Shown here: positions 1-5,572 of the stretch, piece after piece | How positions within the stretch are numbered: the stretch's first letter is position 1 | Layout of the letters: every line of letters begins with the position of its first letter | Source: DATAFT01 sp035544635 | GTDB taxonomy: Bacteria > Acidobacteriota > Thermoanaerobaculia > Multivoradales > Multivoraceae | Direction: 5' to 3' | Assembly (NCBI GenBank): GCA_035544635.1 | Contig: DATKDQ010000002.1 | Location: forward strand, 1 to 5,572 | DNA: 5,572 bases | Notes under the pieces: generated by a model | The model's database searches: none | What the model saw: the letters and a program-made list of their open reading frames with translations, nothing else | What the model was told of the DNA's origin: nothing | Program-made: the position numbers and the translations under genes

Positions 1-1304
1 GCGAACCCGTAGCTCGCGATCCCCAGGTCGCGGAAGAAGTGGCTGTCGGTGAAGCCGGTGCTCACCGCGGGTGTGATCACCGCCTCCGGGAAGTGCCGCC
101 GCACGACGTCCGTGATCGCGCGGTACAGCACCGTGTCGGTGGGGGAGACCGCGGGCTCGAACAGGAGGATCTGCTGGATCTCGATCTGCGGGTCGTTGAT
201 CACGGTGGCGAGCGTCTCGAGGAAGGCCGCCGGATCCTGATCGGGCAGCAGGCGGCAGTCGATCTCGGCAGCCGCGGTGGGCGGAATGACGTTGATCTTC
301 GAGCTGCCCTCGAGCCGGGTGATCGAGCAGGTGTTGCGCAGGAGTGCGTGGAAGCCGGGCTGCTCGAGCTGGAGGCGGCGCAGGAAGAACGGGTCCGCGA
401 CCGCCGTCGCGAGGTTCTCGAAGTACGGCTGGAACGCCTTGCCGACGGTCGGCGCCATGTTCTCGAAGTAGGCGTCGACCGCGGGCACGACGCGCGCCGG
501 GAACTCGTGCTGGCGGAGGCGCTCGAGCGCGCGCACCAGGCGGGTCACCGCGGAGTCGGTGCGCGGCGTCGAGCCGTGGCCCGGGATCCCGCTCGACTCG
601 AGCCGCAGCCAGTAGGGGACCTTCTGCGTCACCTCGATGCCGAACACCGTGCGCTGGTCGATCACGAAGCCGGAGCCGCCTTCGTTCAGCAGGAGTCCGG
701 CGCCCGCGAACAGCTCGGGGTGCTGCTCGACCAGCCAGCCGGCGCCGTGGGCGCCCCCCGCCTCCTCGTCGGCGGTGGCGACCAGGAGGACGTCGCGCGC
801 GAGCGGTCGGCCGGCGCGGTGGAGCGCGAGGAAGGTCTGGAGCTGGAGGATTCCCGTCGACTTCATGTCGAGCGCGCCGCGCCCGTAGAGATACCCGTCG
901 ACGAGCTCGCCCGAGAACGGGGGCACCGTCCAGCGCGCGGCGTCGGCGGGCACCACGTCGCTGTGATGGAGGAGAACGAGCGCCGGCTCGCCGCCGCCCT
1001 CGAGCCGGGCCCAGAGGTTGCCGCGCCCCGGAGCCGACTCGGCGGTCTCGTAGGGGATCCCCTCGGCCTCCAGGATGCGCGCCAGGAACTCGACGGCCCG
1101 CGCCTCGTTCCCGGGCGGGTTGGTGGTGTCGATGCGCAGATAGGCCTGCAGCCGCTCGACCGCTTCGTCCTGGAGGCGTTCGAGGTCGACGTCGGCGCCC
1201 GAGAGCGGGTCGAGACCGAGCAGGAGGACGATCAGCGCGCAGAAAGTGGTGGACCGCAGCGCTGGCCGCGCCGCGCCATGGATGCTGTGGAGTGCTGGGA
1301 TCAT
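1..1304 (-). CDS. Exported M20-family zinc metallopeptidase (PM20D1/ArgE-like), C-terminus cut off by window edge
   Basis: Reading the minus strand from ATG at 1304-1302 gives 434 uninterrupted codons to the window edge. Residues 1-37 form a Sec-type signal: basic n-region with R13 and R17, hydrophobic core TTFCALIVLLLGL, and a likely cut after SGA (35-37). There is no lipobox, so the product is probably periplasmic or secreted. The M20 fold follows: YLRIDTTNPPGNE (55-67), the metal motif HHSDVVP (113-119; H114, D116), GRGALDMKS (141-149; metal-bridging D146), ADEEAGG (178-184; catalytic E180, metal ligand E181) and NEGG (207-210; ligand E208). The lid domain carries a GHGSTPRTDSAV segment, and SSKINVIPP is typical of PM20D1/aminoacylase-like members. 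The last visible residues, GFTDSHFFRDLGIASYGF, precede the family's final metal-ligand histidine, so roughly 40-60 residues are missing. Family members hydrolyse peptide or N-acyl amino acid amide bonds; the substrate here is unknown. It is transcribed divergently from the acyl-CoA genes, so a functional link is not implied. Confidence 0.93.
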   Translation of the reverse strand, partial: MIPALHSIHGAARPALRSTTFCALIVLLLGLDPLSGADVDLERLQDEAVERLQAYLRIDTTNPPGNEARAVEFLARILEAEGIPYETAESAPGRGNLWARLEGGGEPALVLLHHSDVVPADAARWTVPPFSGELVDGYLYGRGALDMKSTGILQLQTFLALHRAGRPLARDVLLVATADEEAGGAHGAGWLVEQHPELFAGAGLLLNEGGSGFVIDQRTVFGIEVTQKVPYWLRLESSGIPGHGSTPRTDSAVTRLVRALERLRQHEFPARVVPAVDAYFENMAPTVGKAFQPYFENLATAVADPFFLRRLQLEQPGFHALLRNTCSITRLEGSSKINVIPPTAAAEIDCRLLPDQDPAAFLETLATVINDPQIEIQQILLFEPAVSPTDTVLYRAITDVVRRHFPEAVITPAVSTGFTDSHFFRDLGIASYGF

Positions 1305-1311
1305 CGGAGCG

Positions 1312-1317
1312 ATTGTA
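1312..1317 (-). promoter_or_regulatory. Candidate -10 element for the M20 peptidase (TACAAT)
   Basis: On the minus strand TACAAT (5 of 6 to the TATAAT consensus) ends 7 nt before the ATG at 1304. Transcription from it would begin at or next to the start codon, giving an almost leaderless mRNA. No good -35 hexamer is visible 16-19 bp upstream, and the only purine-rich stretch, GGTGAGG, lies about 15 nt from the ATG, too far for a strong Shine-Dalgarno. The match could be chance. Confidence 0.35.
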
Positions 1318-1401
1318 GCCTCACCCCAGGCGTCGTGCGCACCTCGGCGCTTGGTGCTCGTGGGTGCGTGCCTCCGCCGGTGTCCGTAACGCGCGACTCG
1401 G

Positions 1402-1410
1402 TGCTAACCT
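1402..1410 (+). promoter_or_regulatory. Candidate extended -10 promoter for the acyl-CoA gene cluster (TGCTAACCT)
   Basis: TGCTAACCT fits the extended -10 pattern TGnTAnnnT and lies in the divergent intergenic region 32 nt upstream of the crotonase ATG. It would give a leader of about 25 nt containing the Shine-Dalgarno at 1429-1435. No convincing -35 is present, as is tolerated by extended -10 promoters. Position and composition support it, but it is not proven. Confidence 0.35.
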
Positions 1411-1428
1411 GGGAACCCCGAAAATCGA

Positions 1429-1435
1429 AAAGGAG
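1429..1435 (+). promoter_or_regulatory. Ribosome binding site that fixes the crotonase start
   Basis: AAAGGAG ends 6 nt before ATG 1442. The reading frame is open further upstream to an ATG at 1364, but that segment translates to an Arg/Asn-containing extension unlike crotonases and has no Shine-Dalgarno. This site therefore selects 1442. Confidence 0.8.
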
Positions 1436-1441
1436 CTCCCG

Positions 1442-2263
1442 ATGAGCTACGAGCAGATCACGACCGAGACGCGCGGCGACGTCCTTCTCGTCACCCTCAA
1501 CCGCCCCGAGAAGCTCAACGCCTGGACCGAGCGCATGCGGCGCGAGATGGTCGACGCGATCGACGCCGCGAACAACGACCCCGCGATCGGCGCGGTCGTC
1601 GTCACCGGCGCGGGGCGCGGCTTCTGCTCGGGGGCCGACATCGAGCAGACCTTCCAGGCGCGGATCGACGGCAGGGCGGCCGACGGGGACGGCGGCGGCG
1701 TGCCCGCGGAGCGCCGCGACTGGGTCGCCTTCTGCCGCGAGTCGAAGCCGCTGGTCGCCGCGGTCAATGGCGTCGCCGTCGGAGTCGGGCTCACCATGAT
1801 CCTGCCCTTCGACGTGATCGTCGCCTCCGACCAGGCGCGCCTCGGCATGTTCTTCGTGCGCATGGGCCTGGTGCCCGAGCTCGCGAGCTCGTACTACATC
1901 GTGGAGCGCGTCGGCTTCGCCAAGGCGAGCGAGATGTGCCTGACCGGCAGGCTCTACCCGGCCGCGGAGCTCGCCGGCACCGGGATGGTCAACGAGGTGG
2001 TGCCCCACGAGCAGCTCCTGCCGCGCGCCTTCGAGCTCGCCTCGCAGATCGCCGCCAACTCGGCGCCGGCCCTGCGCATGATCAAGGCGCTCCTCACCGC
2101 GAACGGCGCGTGCGAAGACCTGCGCCAGGTGCAGGCGCGCGAGACCGAGGCCCTGAAGGCGGCCTACGCCACGCCCGAGCACAAGGAGGCGGTGCGGGCC
2201 TTCCTCGAGAAGCGCAAGCCCGATTTCCGCGCCGCCGCCGCGGCCGCCGCTCAGGCGCAGTAG
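1442..2263 (+). CDS. Crotonase-fold enoyl-CoA hydratase/isomerase family protein, probably ECI2-type isomerase-like
   Basis: A 273-residue cytosolic protein of normal crotonase length, beginning MSYEQITTETRGDVLLVTL. NRPEKLNAW (20-28) is the family N-terminal motif. The first oxyanion-hole segment is GRGFCSGADI (58-67) and the second is NGVAVGVGLTMILPFD (109-124). Aligned by eye with rat enoyl-CoA hydratase, the two hydratase glutamates (E144 in GGGCE, E164 in QPE) correspond to T118 and F138. Instead the sequence has LVPELASSYYI (143-153), whose E146 matches the LGQSPEGCSSY region of human ECI2, the delta3-delta2 enoyl-CoA isomerase. An isomerase-like or non-hydratase role is therefore more likely than classical hydratase; this is inference. 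The C-terminus is Ala-rich (AAAAAAAQAQ), encoded by GCC-type repeats. It is the first gene of an apparent operon with an acyl-CoA dehydrogenase 113 bp downstream. Confidence 0.9.
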   Translation: MSYEQITTETRGDVLLVTLNRPEKLNAWTERMRREMVDAIDAANNDPAIGAVVVTGAGRGFCSGADIEQTFQARIDGRAADGDGGGVPAERRDWVAFCRESKPLVAAVNGVAVGVGLTMILPFDVIVASDQARLGMFFVRMGLVPELASSYYIVERVGFAKASEMCLTGRLYPAAELAGTGMVNEVVPHEQLLPRAFELASQIAANSAPALRMIKALLTANGACEDLRQVQARETEALKAAYATPEHKEAVRAFLEKRKPDFRAAAAAAAQAQ

Positions 2264-2281
2264 ACGTCGGGTCTGGAGTAG

Positions 2282-2302
2282 GGGCGGACCTGGTCTCCGC
2301 CC
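2282..2302 (+). other. Short hairpin after the crotonase stop codon
   Basis: GGGCGGA (2282-2288) and TCCGCCC (2296-2302) are perfect 7-bp inverted arms around a 7-nt loop, 18 nt after the crotonase stop. No T-run follows, so it is not a standard intrinsic terminator. It could act as a 3'-end stabiliser or a processing site within the polycistronic mRNA, or be chance in GC-rich DNA. Confidence 0.3.
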
Positions 2303-2363
2303 GCGACGTTGCGAGGCACTTCATTCAACCACCACGGGCGTCCGCCGGCCGGCCGCTCGTGCC

Positions 2364-2370
2364 AAGGAGA
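2364..2370 (+). promoter_or_regulatory. Ribosome binding site of the acyl-CoA dehydrogenase
   Basis: AAGGAGA ends 6 nt before ATG 2377. It chooses this start over upstream in-frame ATGs that lie inside the crotonase gene and give no family similarity. Confidence 0.8.
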
Positions 2371-2376
2371 TCACCC

Positions 2377-3675
2377 ATGGCCTGGGATTTCGAGACCGAG
2401 CCCGAGTTCGAAGCCAAGCTCGAGTGGATGCGCGAGTTCGTCCGCGACGAGATCATCCCGCTCGAGGAGCTCGACGTCTCCGAGGAGACGATGAACACCA
2501 TCACCAAACCGCTCAAGGCCGAGGTGAAGCGGCGCGGCCTGTGGGCGGCGCACCTGCCGCCGGAGCTGGGAGGCGGCGGCTTCGGTCAGGTGAAGCTCGG
2601 GCTGATGCACGAGATCCTCGGCCAGACCGGGCGGGCGCCGGTCATCTTCGGCAACAACGCGCCCGATTCCGGCAACGCCGAGCTGCTCGCCGTGGGCGCC
2701 ACCAAGGAGCAGAAGAAGAGGTGGATGGAGCCGCTGCTCGCCGGGGAGATGCGCAGCGCGTTCTCGATGACCGAGCCCCACGTCGCCGGCTCCGATCCCA
2801 AGCTCCTCACCACCCGCGCCCGCCGCGACGGCGACGAGTGGGTGATCGAGGGCCACAAGTGGTTCACCTCGAACGGCTCGCGCGCCGATTTCCTGATCAC
2901 CATGGCGGTGACCGACAGCAGCGCGCATCCCTACGCCGGCTCGTCGATGTTCATCGTCCCCACCAGCTCGCCCGGGTTGAAGATCCTGCGCGACGTGCCG
3001 ACCATGTCGGACCCCAACCACAAGACCGGCGAGCCCGGCGGCCACGCCGAGGTGCTCTACGACGGCTGCCGCATCCCCTACGAGAATGTGGTGGGCGGCG
3101 AGGCGGGGATCGGCCAGGGCTTCGTGCTGGCCCAGAAGCGGCTCGGCCCCGGTCGCATCCACCACGCCATGCGCTGGCTCGGCGTCTCGAAGCGCGCGTT
3201 CGACATGATGTGCGAGCGCGCGGTGTCGCGCTATGCGCACGGCTCGCTCCTCTCCGAGAAGCAGATGGTCCAGGACTGGGTGGCGTCGAGCCACGCCGAG
3301 ATGCAGGCCGCCCGCCTCCTCACGCTTCACGCCGCGTGGAAGATGGACAAGGTCGGCGCCTCCAACGCCCGCAACGAGATCGCGGTGATCAAGTACTACG
3401 GCGCCAACGTGCTCTACAACGTGATCGACCGCGCGATCCAGGTCCATGGCGCGCTCGGCTTCTCGACCGACATGCCGCTCGAGCGCATGTACCGCGCCGC
3501 CCGCTCGGCCCGCCTGGTCGACGGTGCCGACGAGGTGCACAAGGTGACGGTGGCCCGCCGCATTCTCAAGGGCTACGCCCCGGTCGAGGTGCCCACCGAG
3601 CACCGGCCGACGAGGCGGAAGTACGCGCAGGAGAAGTTCGCGGAGTACCTCGACGCGCTGGCCGTCAACGCCTGA
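2377..3675 (+). CDS. Acyl-CoA dehydrogenase, ACAD10/11-like (FadE family)
   Basis: A 432-residue FAD-dependent dehydrogenase that would oxidise an acyl-CoA to the 2-enoyl-CoA and normally pass electrons to ETF. The N-terminal helical domain (about 1-125) includes LPPELGGGGFG (60-70) and a conserved GNNAPDSGNAELL segment (92-104). The middle beta domain starts with the family signature FSMTEPHVAGSDP (129-141), followed by GHKWFTSNGS (159-168). The C-terminal helical domain (about 245-400) has RLGPGRIHHAMRWLG (255-269) and the second signature QVHGALGFSTDMPLERMYR (from 355). At the position of the medium-chain enzyme's catalytic Glu (YEGT), this protein has D382 in DGADEVH, the arrangement found in ACAD10/11-like proteins. 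Length and motifs are otherwise intact, and no signal peptide or membrane segment is seen. It sits between a crotonase and a Rieske flavoprotein on the same strand. Substrate chain length or branching cannot be deduced. Confidence 0.95.
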   Translation: MAWDFETEPEFEAKLEWMREFVRDEIIPLEELDVSEETMNTITKPLKAEVKRRGLWAAHLPPELGGGGFGQVKLGLMHEILGQTGRAPVIFGNNAPDSGNAELLAVGATKEQKKRWMEPLLAGEMRSAFSMTEPHVAGSDPKLLTTRARRDGDEWVIEGHKWFTSNGSRADFLITMAVTDSSAHPYAGSSMFIVPTSSPGLKILRDVPTMSDPNHKTGEPGGHAEVLYDGCRIPYENVVGGEAGIGQGFVLAQKRLGPGRIHHAMRWLGVSKRAFDMMCERAVSRYAHGSLLSEKQMVQDWVASSHAEMQAARLLTLHAAWKMDKVGASNARNEIAVIKYYGANVLYNVIDRAIQVHGALGFSTDMPLERMYRAARSARLVDGADEVHKVTVARRILKGYAPVEVPTEHRPTRRKYAQEKFAEYLDALAVNA

Positions 3676-3690
3676 AGGCGGGAGGTCAGC

Positions 3691-3705
3691 GTTACGATCG
3701 GTAAC
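3691..3705 (+). promoter_or_regulatory. Interrupted palindrome just upstream of the Rieske-flavoprotein gene
   Basis: GTTAC-GATCG-GTAAC: 5-bp perfect arms around a 5-nt centre, ending 1 nt before the Shine-Dalgarno GGAGG. It also contains TACGAT (3693-3698), a weak -10-like hexamer without a matching -35. It could be an operator or a small mRNA hairpin near the ribosome site, or coincidence. Confidence 0.3.
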
Positions 3706-3706
3706 T

Positions 3707-3711
3707 GGAGG
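3707..3711 (+). promoter_or_regulatory. Ribosome binding site of the Rieske-flavoprotein gene
   Basis: GGAGG (within TGGAGGTG) ends 4 nt before ATG 3716, supporting this start. The upstream gene stops at 3675, so translation is not coupled by overlap. Confidence 0.75.
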
Positions 3712-3715
3712 TGCC

Positions 3716-5257
3716 ATGTCCAGCGACGCCCCACCGCCCCTGAGCGGTCCCGACCTGGCCGCCGGCATCCCGCTGGCGGATCTGCCGGATGGCGAGCCCG
3801 TTCTCGGGCACGCGCACGGCCAGGCCGTGATCGTGGTGCGCCGTGGCGAGACGGTCTTCGCCACCGGCGCCCAGTGCACGCACTACGGCGGACCGCTCGC
3901 CCTGGGGCTGGTCGTGGGCGACACCATCCGCTGCCCGTGGCACCACGCCTGCTTCAGCCTCAGGACCGGCGAGGCGATCGGCGCGCCGGCGCTCAACCCG
4001 ATCACGAGCTTCCAGGTTCTGCGTGACGCCGGCCGGGTGCGCGTCGGCTCGGAGCGAACGGCGCCGGCCCCGCGCCGACCCGCCTCGCCGCCGGGCTCGA
4101 TTGTCATCCTCGGCTCGGGCGCGGCGGGAGCGGCGGCGACGGAGACGCTGCGGCACGAGGGCTACACCGGACCGATCAAGCTGGTCGGGGAGGAGCCGCC
4201 GGTCGATCGGCCGAACCTCTCCAAGGACTACCTCGCGGGCAACGCGCCGGAGGAGTGGATTCCCCTGCGCGACGAGGCGTTCTATCGCACCATCGACGTC
4301 GAGTTGGTCACCGGCGACGCCGCGCGCGCGCTCGACCTCGGCGCCAAGACAGTCACGCTCGAGAGCGGACGGCGCCTCGAGTACGACCGCCTGCTCTACG
4401 CCACCGGCGCCGAGCCGGTGCGGTTGCCGCTCCCGGGTGCGGACCGGCCCGAGGTCTACGTGTTGCGCACCTATGCCGACAGCCGCGCCATCATCGCGGC
4501 GGCCGAGAAGGGGAGGCGCGCCGTGGTCGTGGGCGCGAGCTTCATCGGTCTCGAGGTCGCCGCCTCGCTGCGTGCCCGCGGGGTCGAGGTGGACGTGGTG
4601 GCGCCGGAGGCGGTGCCGCTCGCCCGTGTCGTGGGCGACGAGGTCGGCGGCTTCGTGCGCGGGCTGCACGAGGCGCAGGGGGTGCGCTTCCATCTCGGCA
4701 GGAAACCAGCTTCGATCGAGGCCGGCGCGGTCGCGGTCGACGACGGCTCGAGCCTGCCCTGCGACTTCGTGGTCATGGGCGTCGGCGTGCGGCCGCGCGT
4801 GGCACTCGCCGAGGCGGCGGGACTGCCGATCGACCGCGGCGTCGTCGTGGACGAGCAGCTGCGGGCGGCTCCCGGCGTCTTCGCCGCGGGCGACGTCGCG
4901 CGCTACCCCGACCCGCGATCGGGGCAGGCGGTGCGCGTCGAGCACTGGGTGGTCGCCGAGCGCATGGGCCAGGCGGCGGCGCGCAACATGCTGGGCGCGG
5001 AGCGGCCTTATCGCGACGTGCCCTTCTTCTGGAGCGCGCACTACGACACCACCCTGGCCTACGTCGGCCACGCCGAGTCGTGGGATCGAATCGAGATCCG
5101 CGGCAGCCTGGAGCAGCGCGATGCGCTGGTCGCCTATCGCGCCGGCGGCCGCGTCGCGGCGGTGGTCACGCTCGGCCGCGACCGCGCCGGCCTCGAGGCC
5201 GAGGCGGCGATGGAGCGCGGCGACGAAGCGGCTCTCGAAGCGATCGTGCGTGCCTAA
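3716..5257 (+). CDS. Rieske [2Fe-2S] - FAD/NAD(P)H oxidoreductase fusion (AIFM3-like)
   Basis: A 513-residue cytosolic protein. Residues about 15-112 are a Rieske domain with C54-T-H56 and C73-PW-H76, i.e. CxH-x16-CxxH. It lacks the box-1 second cysteine that forms the disulfide in high-potential bc1 Rieske proteins, so a low-potential ferredoxin-like cluster is expected. A Pro/Ala-rich linker (114-127) joins it to a class I pyridine-nucleotide-disulfide-type reductase. That part has the FAD GxGxxG in ILGSGAAG (131-138), YATGAEP (228-234), the NAD(P)-binding VVVGASFIGLE (270-280), and the second FAD motif GVFAAGDVA (387-395). The C-terminal reductase domain (about 430-513) contains WSAHYDTTLAYVG. 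There is no redox-active CxxxxC, so it is not a thioredoxin- or glutathione-reductase type. The order matches AIFM3 and Rieske-fused ferredoxin reductases, which move electrons between NAD(P)H and a [2Fe-2S] centre. The electron partner is unknown; placement beside an acyl-CoA dehydrogenase suggests a role in the same pathway. Confidence 0.93.
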   Translation: MSSDAPPPLSGPDLAAGIPLADLPDGEPVLGHAHGQAVIVVRRGETVFATGAQCTHYGGPLALGLVVGDTIRCPWHHACFSLRTGEAIGAPALNPITSFQVLRDAGRVRVGSERTAPAPRRPASPPGSIVILGSGAAGAAATETLRHEGYTGPIKLVGEEPPVDRPNLSKDYLAGNAPEEWIPLRDEAFYRTIDVELVTGDAARALDLGAKTVTLESGRRLEYDRLLYATGAEPVRLPLPGADRPEVYVLRTYADSRAIIAAAEKGRRAVVVGASFIGLEVAASLRARGVEVDVVAPEAVPLARVVGDEVGGFVRGLHEAQGVRFHLGRKPASIEAGAVAVDDGSSLPCDFVVMGVGVRPRVALAEAAGLPIDRGVVVDEQLRAAPGVFAAGDVARYPDPRSGQAVRVEHWVVAERMGQAAARNMLGAERPYRDVPFFWSAHYDTTLAYVGHAESWDRIEIRGSLEQRDALVAYRAGGRVAAVVTLGRDRAGLEAEAAMERGDEAALEAIVRA

Positions 5258-5303
5258 GAGACCGATCCATGTGGACGCTGCGAGATCCGAGGTGGCTTGC
5301 CGC

Positions 5304-5329
5304 GAGCTCTGGATCTGAGCTCTAGATCT
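5304..5329 (+). repeat. Imperfect tandem 13-bp direct repeat upstream of the secreted protein gene
   Basis: GAGCTCTGGATCT (5304-5316) is followed directly by GAGCTCTAGATCT (5317-5329), differing at one base. Because GAGCTC is self-complementary, the two copies can also pair as a 6-bp hairpin with a 7-nt loop. A competing 6-bp pairing exists between AGATCC (5283-5288) and GGATCT (5311-5316). The repeat ends 7 nt before the Shine-Dalgarno of the next gene, so it may be a protein-binding site or a leader structure. No T-run makes it a terminator. Confidence 0.6.
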
Positions 5330-5336
5330 GGAGGAC

Positions 5337-5342
5337 AGGAGG
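5337..5342 (+). promoter_or_regulatory. Ribosome binding site of the right-edge secreted protein gene
   Basis: AGGAGG, within a purine-rich AGGAGGAG, ends 7 nt before ATG 5350. It favours 5350 over the in-frame ATG at 5371, whose nearest AAGGAG is 12 nt away. Starting at 5371 would also shorten the basic n-region of the signal peptide. Confidence 0.75.
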
Positions 5343-5349
5343 AGTCGTA

Positions 5350-5572
5350 ATGAAGGAGTCACGGAGTCCCATGCTTCGAGTGTTCACCCTCGCCACCGCG
5401 CTGTTGGCCGTGGCGAGCACCAGTGGCGCCGAGGAGCCGTTCCGCTTCACGGGAACGACCTGCACCCCCGCTCCCTATCTCCACTGCCCCGACAGCGAGT
5501 GCTCGGGAGCGATGGTGATCAATCAGGGCAATGTGGTCGAGATGAAGACCCGCCGCACCTACTTCCTCGACT
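5350..5572 (+). CDS. Secreted cysteine-containing protein, 3'-truncated by window edge; function not assigned
   Basis: Only the first 74 codons are visible and the frame is open to the edge. Residues 1-27 are a Sec signal peptide: K2, R5 and R10 in the n-region, core VFTLATALLAVA (11-22), and a probable cut after SGA (25-27). The mature start is EEPFRFTGTTCTPAPYLHCP, with cysteines 38, 46 and 51 in a short span that may form disulfides outside the cytoplasm. The segment NQGNVVEMKTRRTYFLD (58-74) reminds me of the N-terminal region of secreted alpha/beta-hydrolases of the esterase/PHB-depolymerase-like group. That is a weak recollection; no catalytic residue is visible. It lies 92 bp after the Rieske-flavoprotein gene on the same strand and has its own strong ribosome site. 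Whether it belongs to the same operon is unclear. Confidence 0.7.
   Translation, partial: MKESRSPMLRVFTLATALLAVASTSGAEEPFRFTGTTCTPAPYLHCPDSECSGAMVINQGNVVEMKTRRTYFLD

Noticed and set aside
1364..1441. N-terminal extension of the crotonase to an upstream ATG at 1364
   Set aside because: The extra 26 residues lack family similarity and the site has no Shine-Dalgarno, while AAAGGAG is correctly placed for ATG 1442.
39..1445. Long plus-strand open frame (468 codons) opposite the M20 peptidase
   Set aside because: Arg/Glu/Gly-rich composition typical of a GC-rich antisense shadow. The minus strand of the same interval carries full M20 motifs and a signal peptide.
2229..2255. GCC/GCG-rich run encoding the Ala tail of the crotonase as a microsatellite or phase-variation tract
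   Set aside because: The repeat is imperfect and sits in the last codons, so slippage would hardly affect the enzyme. It is ordinary for such a GC-rich genome.
2282..2302. Hairpin as a rho-independent terminator between crotonase and dehydrogenase
   Set aside because: No T-run follows the stem and the downstream gene is functionally related on the same strand, so termination here is not supported.
2371..3879. 502-codon minus-strand open frame opposite the acyl-CoA dehydrogenase
   Set aside because: His/Arg/Ala-rich translation with no recognisable domain. The plus strand has both acyl-CoA dehydrogenase signatures, and the frame spans two genes.
5297..5328. Promoter (TTGCCG ... TAGATC) for the secreted-protein gene
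   Set aside because: Spacing of 20 bp and a poor -10 match (3 of 6) make it too weak to annotate.
3692..5362. 556-codon minus-strand open frame opposite the Rieske-flavoprotein
   Set aside because: Low-complexity Arg/Ala/Asp composition. It is explained by codon bias of the well-supported plus-strand gene.

Overview
The window is a GC-rich bacterial segment with strong G/C bias at third codon positions. It carries three complete genes on the plus strand, one 3'-truncated gene on the minus strand running off the left edge, and one 3'-truncated gene on the plus strand running off the right edge. Gene content (acyl-CoA catabolism plus exported proteins with signal peptides) and base composition suggest a high-GC, proteobacterium-like or deep-branching soil/environmental bacterium such as a Binatota- or Myxococcota-like lineage. 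That placement is inference; no rRNA or marker gene is present.

Layout: 1-1304 (minus) encodes an exported M20-family metallopeptidase lacking its C-terminus. A divergent intergenic region of about 137 bp (1305-1441) holds candidate promoters for both directions. Then come, all on the plus strand, a crotonase-fold enoyl-CoA hydratase/isomerase (1442-2263), an acyl-CoA dehydrogenase of the ACAD10/11-like type (2377-3675), and a Rieske [2Fe-2S] / FAD / NAD(P) oxidoreductase fusion resembling AIFM3 (3716-5257). After a 92-bp gap with an imperfect tandem 13-bp repeat, a secreted cysteine-containing protein begins at 5350. No gene-free stretch exceeds 300 bases.

The three central genes are co-directional, with gaps of 113 and 40 bp, and each has a good Shine-Dalgarno sequence. 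They look like one acyl-CoA oxidation module: the dehydrogenase introduces a double bond, the crotonase hydrates or isomerises an enoyl-CoA, and the Rieske-flavoprotein handles electrons. The most informative observations are that the crotonase lacks both classical hydratase glutamates but has a glutamate where ECI2-type isomerases place theirs, and that the dehydrogenase has Asp instead of Glu at the C-terminal catalytic-base position. The physiological substrate cannot be read from the sequence. I see no CRISPR array, mobile element, tRNA or rRNA, and no clear evidence of a wholly new system.
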